A DNA stretch of 57,954 nucleotides, taken from NCBI GenBank assembly GCA_030425425.1, contig JAUIAO010000040.1, positions 1 through 57,954 on the forward strand, in the 5' to 3' direction. Both the position numbers and the translations under genes were made by a program. Below, piece after piece: positions 17,639-27,022 of the stretch; the stretch's first letter is position 1, and every line of letters starts with the position of its first letter. Source of the stretch: Bacteroidia bacterium. Lineage in GTDB: Bacteria; Bacteroidota; Bacteroidia; Cytophagales; Cyclobacteriaceae. Below the pieces are notes generated by a model that worked only from the letters and a program-made list of their open reading frames with translations, was not told where the DNA came from and made no database searches.

Positions 17639-18472
17639 ATGCACAAAAGAAGTCTATTCGCCTATTTCCTATTAATTCTAAGCCAATTTTATGTGGTTGC
17701 TCAGTCAGACGAACCCTCCGAAATTCAAAAATCAATATTAGATCTATATAATCTACAGATTGCCCAATTCACAAATATTCAAACTTGTGGTCACCTTTTT
17801 GATGGACCTGCTTCATTTGCCAAGCAGATGGAACGAGTCTCGTTAGATGCATTATTGCATTTAGACTCGAATGAAGAAATCGAAATTGGTAATCAAGTAT
17901 TTACCAAGATTAAAGAGTCTGAAACTATATTAACCAATCATTGGTCAAAACCCAAAGTTGATATACTTTATAAAAATCTGATTCAGCATGTTGATCGACC
18001 TGAAATTACTTACCAGTATCATATTATTGATTCAAAGGATATTAATGCTTTTTCAACTCTAGGAGGACATATATATATCTGTACAGGACTGATAGATTTT
18101 GTTGACTCAATGGATGAGTTGGCTTTTATAATTGGCCATGAAATCGCACATATCGATCTTGAACATACGTTGCGAAAGCAAAAAAAACTTATGCTCGCAA
18201 GTACCATAGGAAAGTACTTCGATGCTGAAGATATGGCTTCTTTTGCTTTACAATTCAATATGGTCTTTTCAGCTCCTTTTGATCAAATAGATGAATATGA
18301 TGCTGATTACAAGGGGTATGAAATCGCTAAGAAAGCAGGTTATGATACTAGTAAATTTGATGATTTCTTTTCTAAACTAGAAGATGCTGAAAGCAGAAAT
18401 ATCCTAATAAAACTGCTTTCTACTCATCCATACCCTTCAGATAGGAAAAAGTGTTTATCAAGTTTAGATTAA
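17639..18472 (+). CDS. Secreted M48-family zinc metalloprotease
   Basis: 277 residues with an N-terminal signal (LFAYFLLILSQFYVVAQ). A conserved region around 130-225 has the zinc motif HEIAH (about 166-170) in IIGHEIAHIDLEHTL. It also has the upstream strand GGHIYICTGLIDFVD, and the third-ligand region EYDADYKGYEIAKKAGYD. The C-terminal STHPYPSDRKK is typical of M48 (BepA/HtpX-like) proteases, which degrade misfolded envelope proteins. It is first in a five-gene unit with the FHA-ABC exporter, a lipoprotein, the ECF sigma factor and its anti-sigma partner. It might cleave an envelope signal protein, but that is inference. Confidence 0.88.
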   Translation: MHKRSLFAYFLLILSQFYVVAQSDEPSEIQKSILDLYNLQIAQFTNIQTCGHLFDGPASFAKQMERVSLDALLHLDSNEEIEIGNQVFTKIKESETILTNHWSKPKVDILYKNLIQHVDRPEITYQYHIIDSKDINAFSTLGGHIYICTGLIDFVDSMDELAFIIGHEIAHIDLEHTLRKQKKLMLASTIGKYFDAEDMASFALQFNMVFSAPFDQIDEYDADYKGYEIAKKAGYDTSKFDDFFSKLEDAESRNILIKLLSTHPYPSDRKKCLSSLD

Positions 18473-18490
18473 TCTAATTAAATAAATACT

Positions 18491-20833
18491 ATGAAGTACA
18501 TAATCAAACTGGGGGACAATAAATGGGAGTTGGAGGAGAACAAACAGTTGAAAATTGGTCGGGTAGGACATGGTGCCAATATTGAATTAGAAAGTAAGGA
18601 GGTATCCCGGCAGCATTGTTTGGTCACATGTATGGAAGGAGCCCTTTTTGTCAAAGATCTTGGTAGTAAAAATGGTACCTACATGAATGGATCGACCATT
18701 GTGTTAGAAAAGAATATAAGGTTACATAATGGTGATAGTTTTTCAATTTCGGGTTATGAGTTTTTTGTATACCTGGAGAAAAATAAGAATCCAGGGCCTA
18801 TCATCGGCAAGTCTGAAATTGAACGTACTGATGAGATCAATCAATTAAAGGAACTTGAAAGAAAAGGTATATTGACAATTGGTCGTGATGAAAGGAATGA
18901 TATACATATAGCTGACCCTGCTGTATCTAGAAAACATGCTAGGTTGATCTATGAAAATAGAAATTATTGGATTGAGGATCTCGGGTCGTTGAATGGAACC
19001 TTTGTAAACGGAGATAGAATTTCGAGTAAAACCAAGATCACGATAAATGATGAAATAACCATCTCACTTACTTCCATCAACTTAGGAAAGGGAGTCAGAG
19101 ATGTGTCAAAGCAGAAAATAGCTATCTCCGCTTTCAATATCGAAAAGAAATATCCAAATGGAAATATTGGTATTAGCCCTTTATCAATTGAGATCGAATC
19201 CGGAACTTTTGTAGCGCTAATGGGAACATCAGGATGTGGTAAATCTACATTACTGAAATGCCTGAACAATGATAATCCTGCATCTTCAGGTACAGTGTTG
19301 ATTAAAGGGCAAAATCTCTCAACTCATTTTAATGCAATTAAGAAAAAAATTGGGTATGTACCTCAGGATGACATTATTCATAAAGAACTGACAGTATATC
19401 AAACTTTGTTTTATGCAGCAAAGCTGAGGTTGCCGGATGATACTACAAATGAGGAAATTGATTCTAAGATCAACAAAGTACTTAGAAGTTTAAAATTAGA
19501 TGAAGGAGAATTAGATGGAGGAGCAAATAAAATTAGGGAAACTCATGTAGATGATTTATCTGGTGGTCAAAGAAAACGGGTATCGATTGCGGTTGAACTC
19601 CTTGTGGAACCAACTATTTTGTTTCTTGATGAACCAACTTCACCTCTGGATCCAGAATCTATTGACAGTTTTCTGAAAAGCATCCGAGAACTTGCTAAAA
19701 ATGGAATGACTGTAGTAATGGTCACACATAAGCCTGAGGATCTCAAATATGTAGATAATGTACTCTTTTTAATGACCGAAGGTCGAATGACATACTATGG
19801 TAATCCAGAAGGCATTTTTAAGAGATTCGGAGTGAATGATATAATTGAAGTTTATGGTAAGCTTAGCAATAAGAATAATCATGATGTTAATGTGAATCGC
19901 TATTATATTAGGCCTTCTCAGCAACAAAAATCAAATTATGAAAATGAAAAAATAAGTATAGACAAGGATCATGATGTGTTAAGGCAGTTGTATTGGTTGA
20001 CTTCTCGGTATTTTAAAATCAAAATTACAGATACCAATAACCTAGGTTTGCTACTAGCCCAACCAGTCATTATTGCAGGATTGATCGGAGTTATATTTGA
20101 TGAGCTACAGATAGGCGTTCTGTTTTTAATGGCAATTTCGGCGATTTGGTTTGGTGTAAGTAATGCAGCAAAAGAAATAGTTGGAGAGCAAACTGTATTC
20201 AGAAGAGAACGAATGTTCAATCAAAGGTTGAATACATACATCTTATCAAAATGGATTGTGTTGTCTGTTGTGGCAGCTGTACAATCAGTAATTTTCGTAC
20301 TGATACTTTATGTCAAATTCCAGTTTACAGAAACGCAGGGAATATACTTATACTCTTATGGTACAAACATCTTAATCATGTTTTATCTGGCTACATCAGC
20401 TACCTTAATTGGGTTATTGTTGTCGTCTTATTTTACTAGTACAGAACGGGTAATGACCGTGGTACCTATAGCATTGATGCCTCAAATAATGCTTTCTGGG
20501 GTGATAACAAAAATTGATAATGTGGTCATAGAAATTCTGAGTTTTTTCACTTTGGGGAGATGGGGAACGGAGATGTTCGGTAGGATCCAGGATTCAGGAT
20601 TTGATAATTCAGGGAGTATTTTGGCGGAGAATCCAGCTGCCATTGAGAATGCTGAATTACCAGAGTTCGTGAAAAGAAATGCCAATGCAATTCTCAATTT
20701 TTATAATCCAAATTCTGATTTGATCGGTGGGATTTTTGACTGTTTGCAAAACAATCTATTGGCTGTCACAGCGCTGAATATAGTAGTTTATCTACTTATC
20801 TACTTCTCATTAAAAAAGAAACACTCCGTATGA
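18491..20833 (+). CDS. FHA-FHA-ABC exporter fusion (ABCG/Rv1747-like)
   Basis: 780 residues. Two FHA domains (about 15-95 and 120-195) each carry the expected GR, SRxH and NGTxxNG signatures (SRQHCL, KNGTYMNG; SRKHARL, LNGTFVNG). An ABC ATPase follows with Walker A GTSGCGKST (about 244-252), signature LSGGQRKR (about 355) and Walker B TILFLDEPTS. Six or so membrane helices of ABC2 type fill 510-780. The architecture is that of mycobacterial Rv1747, whose FHA domains bind phosphothreonines made by a Ser/Thr kinase. The five kinases here make the same logic likely. The end overlaps the next gene by 4 bases. Confidence 0.93.
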   Translation: MKYIIKLGDNKWELEENKQLKIGRVGHGANIELESKEVSRQHCLVTCMEGALFVKDLGSKNGTYMNGSTIVLEKNIRLHNGDSFSISGYEFFVYLEKNKNPGPIIGKSEIERTDEINQLKELERKGILTIGRDERNDIHIADPAVSRKHARLIYENRNYWIEDLGSLNGTFVNGDRISSKTKITINDEITISLTSINLGKGVRDVSKQKIAISAFNIEKKYPNGNIGISPLSIEIESGTFVALMGTSGCGKSTLLKCLNNDNPASSGTVLIKGQNLSTHFNAIKKKIGYVPQDDIIHKELTVYQTLFYAAKLRLPDDTTNEEIDSKINKVLRSLKLDEGELDGGANKIRETHVDDLSGGQRKRVSIAVELLVEPTILFLDEPTSPLDPESIDSFLKSIRELAKNGMTVVMVTHKPEDLKYVDNVLFLMTEGRMTYYGNPEGIFKRFGVNDIIEVYGKLSNKNNHDVNVNRYYIRPSQQQKSNYENEKISIDKDHDVLRQLYWLTSRYFKIKITDTNNLGLLLAQPVIIAGLIGVIFDELQIGVLFLMAISAIWFGVSNAAKEIVGEQTVFRRERMFNQRLNTYILSKWIVLSVVAAVQSVIFVLILYVKFQFTETQGIYLYSYGTNILIMFYLATSATLIGLLLSSYFTSTERVMTVVPIALMPQIMLSGVITKIDNVVIEILSFFTLGRWGTEMFGRIQDSGFDNSGSILAENPAAIENAELPEFVKRNANAILNFYNPNSDLIGGIFDCLQNNLLAVTALNIVVYLLIYFSLKKKHSV

Positions 20834-21711
20834 AACCGTATAAAACTATCATACTTATCCTTATTATTGGGGCATTGACTAGTTGTGTGAAACAGCCAGA
20901 GTTTATTGATCTTCAGAATGTTAGAATCAGAAATATCCAGGACTCATCCTTAAATATTTCATTAAACTACATTGCATTCAATGAAAATTCGATTAAAACT
21001 AAATTGGTGGATTCCGAGGTTTCTGTTTTTTATAGAAATGAATTAATCGGAATTGGGAGATTAGATACAATGATTCCCTTGCCGTCAAGAGATACTATTA
21101 AAATACCAATGACATGTGAATTGGATATTAAAAGATTATCGAAATTTTTTCCTGAATTGTTACTAGGTAGAACTTCAGAATTCACATTTGAAGGAACTGG
21201 ACAGGTGAAGGCCTGGTTTGGTTCTACAACCATAAAATTTGAGGACAAAGCAGAAATTGACATTCGAAAAACGATTAGAAATGAAATCAACAACATCATT
21301 TCTAACCGGGATAATTTTAATATCAAAGAATTCAGATTCAAGATGGGGTCTCTAAATGGAGCCCTGGCAGAAGTTGTTGTGGAATGGAAAAGCTTCCTGC
21401 CTTTTGATTATAAACTTGTTAAACAAGATTTTAGGGTAGGCTTCAAGGGCAATCCCAGACCATCAACTTCTTATAAATCTGAATCGGAAATTCTCGTAAA
21501 ACCGAACCAGGTAATCCCGATACCACTACAACTTACATTAGGTAGTTTGGATAAAATCATCGGATCAGGCTTGTCTATGTTGTTTCAACAGAAGGTGGAT
21601 GTTTGGATAGAGGGAAATGTGGGATTGAGAATAGCCGGGGAATATTTTGAAGTGCCAATCAGCGCAAAAAAAGAAGTGAAAGCATCCTCTCTAATTAACC
21701 AATCGAACTAA
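20830..21711 (+). CDS. LEA14/WHy-like lipoprotein
   Basis: 293 residues with a lipoprotein signal ending in the lipobox LTSC (cysteine at about 19). The mature protein shows two similar beta-rich halves, each with strand patterns typical of the LEA14/WHy fold: VRIRNIQDSSLNISLNYIAF, then LPSRDTIKIPMTCELD, and in the second half LPFDYKLVKQDF and IPIPLQLTLG. Such proteins usually bind hydrophobic or envelope ligands. The start overlaps the stop of the exporter gene (ATGA), suggesting an outer-membrane or periplasmic partner of the exporter. Family assignment is moderate. Confidence 0.7.
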   Translation: MKPYKTIILILIIGALTSCVKQPEFIDLQNVRIRNIQDSSLNISLNYIAFNENSIKTKLVDSEVSVFYRNELIGIGRLDTMIPLPSRDTIKIPMTCELDIKRLSKFFPELLLGRTSEFTFEGTGQVKAWFGSTTIKFEDKAEIDIRKTIRNEINNIISNRDNFNIKEFRFKMGSLNGALAEVVVEWKSFLPFDYKLVKQDFRVGFKGNPRPSTSYKSESEILVKPNQVIPIPLQLTLGSLDKIIGSGLSMLFQQKVDVWIEGNVGLRIAGEYFEVPISAKKEVKASSLINQSN

Positions 21712-21712
21712 A

Positions 21713-22258
21713 ATGAATGAGAAAAAACTGATAGAAAAACTACAAAATGGTGATGAGAGTGATGTGTATAAGCTATATACATATCGACCGATAATTGTGA
21801 AATGGGTGCAAAAAAACAATGGTACAGAAGAAGAAGGTCAAGACCTCTTTCAGGAAGCACTTTTTGTTTTTGTGAAAAATGTGAAGTCCGGAAAATATCA
21901 TCATGATAGTAAGATCAGTACTTATCTAATGGGTATTTGCAAGAATCAATGGTACAAGAAGCTAAGAGACAATAGAGAACATCATTCTGACAACCTTCAG
22001 GATAATGAAAAAATTGAAGAAAACGATGATGGGCCTAATGAATTGTCACTCAAATCCTATGTAAAGGCATTGATGGAGGGGCTTAGCGAATCTTGTAGAA
22101 AATTAGTAACCGCAAGGTTTTATGAAAATGCGATATGGGAAAAGGATTATTTGAGACTTGGTTACACCAGTTCACAATCTGCCAGGCAGCAGTTTTCAGT
22201 TTGTTTGTCCAAGCTGAGGGGAAATACATCTTATGACGAATTATTAGCACTAGACTGA
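21713..22258 (+). CDS. ECF-type RNA polymerase sigma factor
   Basis: 181 residues. Region 2 is visible as QDLFQEALFVFVKNVKSGKY and STYLMGICKNQWYKKLRDNR (about 40-90). An acidic linker follows, then region 4 with LSESCRKLVTARFYEN and a helix-turn-helix with YTSSQSARQQFSVCLSKLR (about 145-170). Length and layout match ECF sigma factors. The stop overlaps the start of the anti-sigma-like gene (TGATG). It lies in the unit headed by promoter element h. It is the best candidate for the factor recognising the TGACAC-N12/13-GGTAT elements spread over this island. Confidence 0.9.
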   Translation: MNEKKLIEKLQNGDESDVYKLYTYRPIIVKWVQKNNGTEEEGQDLFQEALFVFVKNVKSGKYHHDSKISTYLMGICKNQWYKKLRDNREHHSDNLQDNEKIEENDDGPNELSLKSYVKALMEGLSESCRKLVTARFYENAIWEKDYLRLGYTSSQSARQQFSVCLSKLRGNTSYDELLALD

Positions 22259-23352
22259 TGGGAAAGATGGGAACAGAGTTAATTGATAAGTTCTTTGCCA
22301 ATGAATTGGAAGGGCAGGAATTACGGGATTTTGAAAAAAGGCTTGCCGAAGATGAAGAATTGCAAAAAGAAGTCTTTATTCTCAAGAAATTGAGAGAAGG
22401 AATTGAGCAAATTGAAGATGCGAATTTGAGAGAACGAATCGTTCAATATGAAGAGAAATACGATTCCACACCCACTACTTTTTTAAGACCAACCCAAATT
22501 GGATGGGTATCTGGTATAGCTGCGTCCATTTTAATAGTTGGCGTCATTTATGTCAACTTCAAACCTGATGCACCCATTGAATTATCTGGCAATGAACAAA
22601 TTGAAGATCCTGAGGTTCCCCAGGACACAATTAGAGTACAACCACACCCAATTGAAGATAGACGTCTGGCAGACCGTGATTCATCAGCTATAAAATCAGC
22701 GAACAATGTATTAAAAAAGCACAGTTTGGCAATGGGGGGGCAGACAGTAATTCCTGCACAACAGGTTATGATCCTGAATTATCCTCAGTCTTTGAAATAC
22801 GCTTTTGATGGAAAGAACATAGCTCTTTATGGTGACCCATTGATCCCGGCACTTCAAATGGATGTATTTAAGAATAAGGATAACTACTATCTAAGTATCA
22901 AAGGAAATTTATATGAAATAGGACCTGAGAAACGGTTGAGTCAGCTTGAACCATTTTCAGGTTCATTAAACTTAGATAGTTACCAAACTACTGAGGATGA
23001 GTTGACTTTAAAATTTGCTGATATTATATCTCCTGCCGACCAGGACACTAACCTGGAAGTGAAACTCGTCAAGACGATGACTACCCCGACTTATTATTTT
23101 GAAAATAATCAAGGAAACGAGTCACTTGTCATTATCGGAAATTTTGATCCGGAAGGTGTAAAAGTTTATACCGTCAATCATGTAGGAGGTAGATATTGCT
23201 TTGCCTTAATAAATGGAGATCTCTATAGAATACCAGATAGATCACAGACGAAACAACCTATGGAAAGGGTCAATTTTTCAAGGAATGACTTGTCTCGCAT
23301 ATTTCAACCCAGACAAGAAATTAAGTTACCAATAAATATTATTAAAAATTGA
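22258..23352 (+). CDS. Transmembrane anti-sigma-like protein
   Basis: 364 residues. The cytoplasmic part (1-75) has the zinc-less anti-sigma pattern LIDKFFANELEGQELRDFE with EEKY helices. One membrane helix (about 82-100, GWVSGIAASILIVGVIYV) follows, and then a large periplasmic part of about 260 residues. That part begins Pro/Asp-rich and continues as beta-rich repeats (KYAFDGKNIALYGD, NYYLSIKGNLYEIG, ALINGDLYRIPD). Overlap with the sigma gene by one base (TGATG) indicates translational coupling and stoichiometric production. It would hold the sigma factor at the membrane until an envelope signal releases it. Family membership is inferred from context plus topology. Confidence 0.78.
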   Translation: MGKMGTELIDKFFANELEGQELRDFEKRLAEDEELQKEVFILKKLREGIEQIEDANLRERIVQYEEKYDSTPTTFLRPTQIGWVSGIAASILIVGVIYVNFKPDAPIELSGNEQIEDPEVPQDTIRVQPHPIEDRRLADRDSSAIKSANNVLKKHSLAMGGQTVIPAQQVMILNYPQSLKYAFDGKNIALYGDPLIPALQMDVFKNKDNYYLSIKGNLYEIGPEKRLSQLEPFSGSLNLDSYQTTEDELTLKFADIISPADQDTNLEVKLVKTMTTPTYYFENNQGNESLVIIGNFDPEGVKVYTVNHVGGRYCFALINGDLYRIPDRSQTKQPMERVNFSRNDLSRIFQPRQEIKLPINIIKN

Positions 23353-23354
23353 CA

Positions 23355-23380
23355 TGACGTTTTCTGTGAGAATGGTACTA
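23355..23380 (+). promoter_or_regulatory. Weak match to the island promoter element (j)
   Basis: TGACGT (23355-23360), 13 bases, GGTACTA (23374-23380), 34 bp before the ATG at 23415. Both boxes deviate from the consensus, so it is a candidate only. If real it would drive the lipoprotein, kinase and small-protein genes that follow. Confidence 0.35.
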
Positions 23381-23414
23381 ATACGAAATTAATTCACACT
23401 CTAAACTGAATAAA

Positions 23415-24761
23415 ATGAGAAAGATATTATTAAATCATTTTGTAAAAATCTTCTGCGCAATTATAATCGTTTTAAGTAGTTGTAAGGAACCTACAAAAGA
23501 GGGGATATCTTTTCAGGATAACAAAGTATCTCTGATGATCAATAATGTTGTATTCGAACAAAATCAGAACGGTAGAATACTCATTGATGCCTGGGTGCAT
23601 ATTTTTGGAGGATCAGGTACAATTGTATTTACAAACTTGGGTAATGACGAGGAATATCTATTTGAAGTGGATGGTGGTCAATTGAATACTGCCACATTCG
23701 ATATTCCAAATGGAAACTATGATATCCTTCTTGACCTTTCTAGCTCGAACAGTGGTGAGACATATTTGCCGTTTACAGCCACGGCATCTAATGTAACAAT
23801 AGATAATAATGAGTCTGTGGCCCTGAATGGAGATACTGATTATGGAATTATACTGTTGGATACTCAATATGTAGATCCTTCAATTAATCCTTACTTTGTG
23901 ATTAATGATGACACAACTGATTTAACCTTATCAGATTCTGGTGATAAGTATTTTCTCTATGCAATTGGTGATATTCAAGGAATACTTAACTTAAAGGAAA
24001 GTATTTATTCTACTGTGGTATCTCAGGAAATAAGTATTTTGGCTAAAAATATTTATTCCTTCACACTTCGGGTAGATTCTGCCAATTTGGGCGTAGCTAT
24101 TGGATTGGACGATTTTGTAATAAATGAGGAGGAAATAATTATTTCGGGTTCTTCAACGAATGATATCGATACTATAGTTTACGATATTGATGGAAACGCC
24201 TACAAAACGGTGACCATCGGCACGCAAGTATGGATGGCTGAAAATTTGCGTACCACCCGCTATGCCAATGGAGATGCCATACCGAATATAGTTGCTACAT
24301 CTGTTTGGAATAGTTTAGATTCTGGAGCCTGGCGTTACTATAACGATGATAGCCAATATGAAAATCCATATGGAAGGCTATATAATTGGTACACGGCAGT
24401 CGATTCACGAAATGTTTGTCCTACAGGATGGCATGCCTCTACTGATGAAGAATGGTTGACATTGTTTGAATATTTTGGTCACAGTGTTGCGGGAGGAGCC
24501 TTAAAAGAAGAAGGTACAATGCATTGGTTGGCACCAAATGAAGGAGCAACTAATAACTCAGGGTTTTCAGGTTTACCGGGTGGATTATTCGATGGTGGTT
24601 TTGGATCTATGGGATATCTAGGTGTATGGTGGACTTCAACAGAAGTAGGAAGTATTCCTGCAAATGCCTGGGCACGTCAATTAAGATGGGATCGCGAAGG
24701 CTATGATTATCCTCACTATGACAAAAATATTGGAGCGTCTATTAGATGTGTCAAGGATTGA
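23415..24761 (+). CDS. Lipoprotein with Fibrobacter-type paralogous domain
   Basis: 448 residues. The signal ends in the lipobox LSSC (cysteine at about 23). Residues 30-250 are beta-rich and unassigned. The C-terminal 190 residues match the Fibrobacter succinogenes major paralogous domain (TIGR02145). It has the landmarks IGTQVWMAENLRTTRYANG, GRLYNWYTAV, CPTGWHASTDEEW, a GG-rich centre, WWTSTE and the closing SIRCVKD. These are C-type-lectin-like surface domains found in multiple Bacteroidota lipoproteins. The gene sits between the ECF operon and a kinase, so it may be a surface sensor or effector. Start chosen at the ATG that gives the signal peptide. Confidence 0.85.
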   Translation: MRKILLNHFVKIFCAIIIVLSSCKEPTKEGISFQDNKVSLMINNVVFEQNQNGRILIDAWVHIFGGSGTIVFTNLGNDEEYLFEVDGGQLNTATFDIPNGNYDILLDLSSSNSGETYLPFTATASNVTIDNNESVALNGDTDYGIILLDTQYVDPSINPYFVINDDTTDLTLSDSGDKYFLYAIGDIQGILNLKESIYSTVVSQEISILAKNIYSFTLRVDSANLGVAIGLDDFVINEEEIIISGSSTNDIDTIVYDIDGNAYKTVTIGTQVWMAENLRTTRYANGDAIPNIVATSVWNSLDSGAWRYYNDDSQYENPYGRLYNWYTAVDSRNVCPTGWHASTDEEWLTLFEYFGHSVAGGALKEEGTMHWLAPNEGATNNSGFSGLPGGLFDGGFGSMGYLGVWWTSTEVGSIPANAWARQLRWDREGYDYPHYDKNIGASIRCVKD

Positions 24762-24782
24762 TTTTTTACAAATCATTACTTA

Positions 24783-26552
24783 ATGAAAACAACTAATCAT
24801 ACTTTATTTCCAGGGTATCAAATTGAATATCAAGATGTTCAATATACCATAGAGGAAACATTAGGCTCTGGAGGTTTTGGAATCACTTATAAAGCCCTAT
24901 ACGAAAAAGAAGTAGAAATACAGGAGCAGTTTCAGGTTATACGAACGAAGATTAATGTGCCGGTGGCGATCAAAGAACTTTTTATTGAAGGTAAGTGTGT
25001 GAGAAACGAAGATTCGTCTATCAGCTTGCAGTCTCTTGAAAGACAGGTATTTGATGATTTACGGAACAAGTTTTTAGATGAGGCCAAGACCCTCTCCAGG
25101 TTCAATAAGGAACCCGGAATAGTTCATGTGATTTCCTGGTTTGAGACCAATAATACCGCTTATATGGTGATGGAGTATATTGAAGGCCAAACGCTCGATC
25201 TGAAAGTGAAAAATGCCGGGAGCTTATCTGAAGAAGAAGGGATCAATTACATAAAGCAAGTAGCTACTTCCCTGGAAAATATTCATAGGAGCAATATGAT
25301 TCATAGGGATGTGAAACCAGCCAATATTATTGTGACCCCCAAAGGCCAGGCCGTATTAATTGACTTTGGTGCAGCGAGAGGCTTCGTAGCAGATAAAAGC
25401 ATTACGCATTCTGTGATCCTGACACATGGATATGCTCCCATAGAGCAATATAGCGAGAAGCGAAAGCGTGGACCGTTTACGGACATTTATGCTCTTGGTG
25501 CTACCTTGTATTATTGTCTTACAGGGGATAGGCCCATATCCGCATTTGATATCAAGGAGCATCCTCTTGATTTGGATAAGATTTCACTTTCACAAACCAC
25601 AAAGGAAGTTTTAAGAAAATCACTTGAGTTTGAACCTGAAAACAGATATCGTTCATGTTCTGAATTTGTACAAAGTTTTACCAATGATTCAGCTCCTGAT
25701 GAGCCACCAGGTGGTGATGAGGATGATCCCGGAAATGGTGATAGCGCAAATGAGAATACAGATGAAACGGTGATCGTTAATGAACCAAAACCGATCAACA
25801 ATACTCTTCGAATTGTAATAATTATCTTCAGTGTAATGGCGTCCGTAGGAACAGGTATCCAAATATTTTTATTGCGTGATCTTGATCAGAACTCTATTGC
25901 TTTATGGCTTTCCTTAATAGCAAGTGTTTTAGTTGTATTTCCATATTACGGAAATAAGGAGGTTTCTCTTTTCAATTATCTTCTGCTAGGATTTTTATTA
26001 CCTACTACAATTGGGTATGCTATCGAGGCTAAGTCTGAAGATAATCACGTCATTTTTAGTTTATTATTATTTCAATCGTTGGGTTGGATTCTATTATTTA
26101 TTTTTTGGCTTCATGATACCAAGTGGAATGATATCCGAAGTGTTCTTGCTTTAACCTTTTCATTGTTTTTAATCAGTTTTTTTATGCCTGTAACTGATGG
26201 TTACAGCACAGAATACAATGGATTTAAAGTATATCTATTAGCTTTAGAAAGCTTGAAGAATGGTGATGGTAGTTTGCTTTCATTCAGTATTTTCCTTTCT
26301 GCATTAATAAACACTTTAATATTCGGATCATATATATATCTGATGAAATACGAAATGATAAATTCTAAGATTTTGATTATTATAACCTCAGTCATCATAT
26401 TACTAACTTCTCAATATTTATTCTTTGAAAATTGGAAATCTTTAAAAGTAGGATATTGGATGTGGTGCACAACTTCTATTTGTTTTTTTGTGCTCGTTCT
26501 TTACGGATCATTCAAAAACAAGTATCCACATGAAAAAAGGACGGTTTTCTGA
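24783..26552 (+). CDS. Ser/Thr kinase with polytopic membrane C-terminus
   Basis: 589 residues. The kinase domain (about 17-300) has GSGGFGITYKA, VAIKELFIEGKC, HRDVKPAN, DFGAARGF and, in place of the usual APE, the GYAPIEQY motif seen in a Bacteroidota-type subgroup. An acidic Gly-rich linker is followed by several membrane helices (about 343-585, such as IVIIIFSVMASVGTGIQIFL and a last helix near ICFFVLVLYGSF). It lacks WG repeats. Its kinase part is close to that of 35992..37980. The next gene starts inside its last codons. Membrane-embedded signal input seems likely. Confidence 0.92.
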   Translation: MKTTNHTLFPGYQIEYQDVQYTIEETLGSGGFGITYKALYEKEVEIQEQFQVIRTKINVPVAIKELFIEGKCVRNEDSSISLQSLERQVFDDLRNKFLDEAKTLSRFNKEPGIVHVISWFETNNTAYMVMEYIEGQTLDLKVKNAGSLSEEEGINYIKQVATSLENIHRSNMIHRDVKPANIIVTPKGQAVLIDFGAARGFVADKSITHSVILTHGYAPIEQYSEKRKRGPFTDIYALGATLYYCLTGDRPISAFDIKEHPLDLDKISLSQTTKEVLRKSLEFEPENRYRSCSEFVQSFTNDSAPDEPPGGDEDDPGNGDSANENTDETVIVNEPKPINNTLRIVIIIFSVMASVGTGIQIFLLRDLDQNSIALWLSLIASVLVVFPYYGNKEVSLFNYLLLGFLLPTTIGYAIEAKSEDNHVIFSLLLFQSLGWILLFIFWLHDTKWNDIRSVLALTFSLFLISFFMPVTDGYSTEYNGFKVYLLALESLKNGDGSLLSFSIFLSALINTLIFGSYIYLMKYEMINSKILIIITSVIILLTSQYLFFENWKSLKVGYWMWCTTSICFFVLVLYGSFKNKYPHEKRTVF

Positions 26553-26880
26553 TATTGATTTTGATAGCTGGAATTTACCAAAACACTATGAGACAGGCAT
26601 TCCTACCGACCCAGTACTTCCAGAAGAGTTTGAAAGGTATGAATATTGGAAAGCTGCGAATGGTGAGCCTATCAGACAAATCATTACTAAGGATGGAGGA
26701 GATATCTACAGTGACAAACTAGATGTCATGACAGGCCAATTATACCGAGGAGTTATCAAATGGATGGGAGTAGATCCTTATAATGATGAAAAAAGTGAGG
26801 CAGAATATTATCAATTGTGTCAGAAATTATATTTGGAATACCAAAACAATGAGAATTGGCACGGATTGTATCTAAAATGA
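26530..26880 (+). CDS. Small protein of the EYW/RQI family
   Basis: About 116 residues from the ATG at 26530 (MKKGRFSDIDFDSWNLPKHY), inside the 3' end of the kinase gene. Landmarks FERYEYWKAANGEPIRQII, TGQLYRG, GVDPYNDEKSEAEYYQLCQ match the proteins at 31431..32108 and, more weakly, 28808..29074 and the relic at 28536..28762. No known family recognised; no signal peptide, so cytoplasmic. Overlap with the kinase gene suggests the two are made together. Confidence 0.7.
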   Translation: MKKGRFSDIDFDSWNLPKHYETGIPTDPVLPEEFERYEYWKAANGEPIRQIITKDGGDIYSDKLDVMTGQLYRGVIKWMGVDPYNDEKSEAEYYQLCQKLYLEYQNNENWHGLYLK

Positions 26881-26903
26881 TCAATAGACTTTTCAAAATA
26901 TCA

Positions 26904-26928
26904 TGACAATATTCTCTACTTGGTATAA
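26904..26928 (+). promoter_or_regulatory. TGACAA-N12-GGTATAA promoter element (i)
   Basis: TGACAA (26904-26909), 12 bases, GGTATAA (26922-26928), 94 bp before the PP2C gene at 27023. One base of the first box differs from the island consensus; spacing and second box fit. Confidence 0.65.
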
Positions 26929-27022
26929 TAGAACAAACCTCATAGTCGGTTACGCCTATGAAAGCAATAGCTTATTGTTAATAAGTCCCTTTTAAATTCT
27001 TCTGATTACTAATTAAAAGAAT

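Noticed and set aside
24000-26552. Whether the polytopic kinase region was two genes
   Set aside because: The frame is continuous through linker and helices with no stop or internal start supported by a ribosome site.
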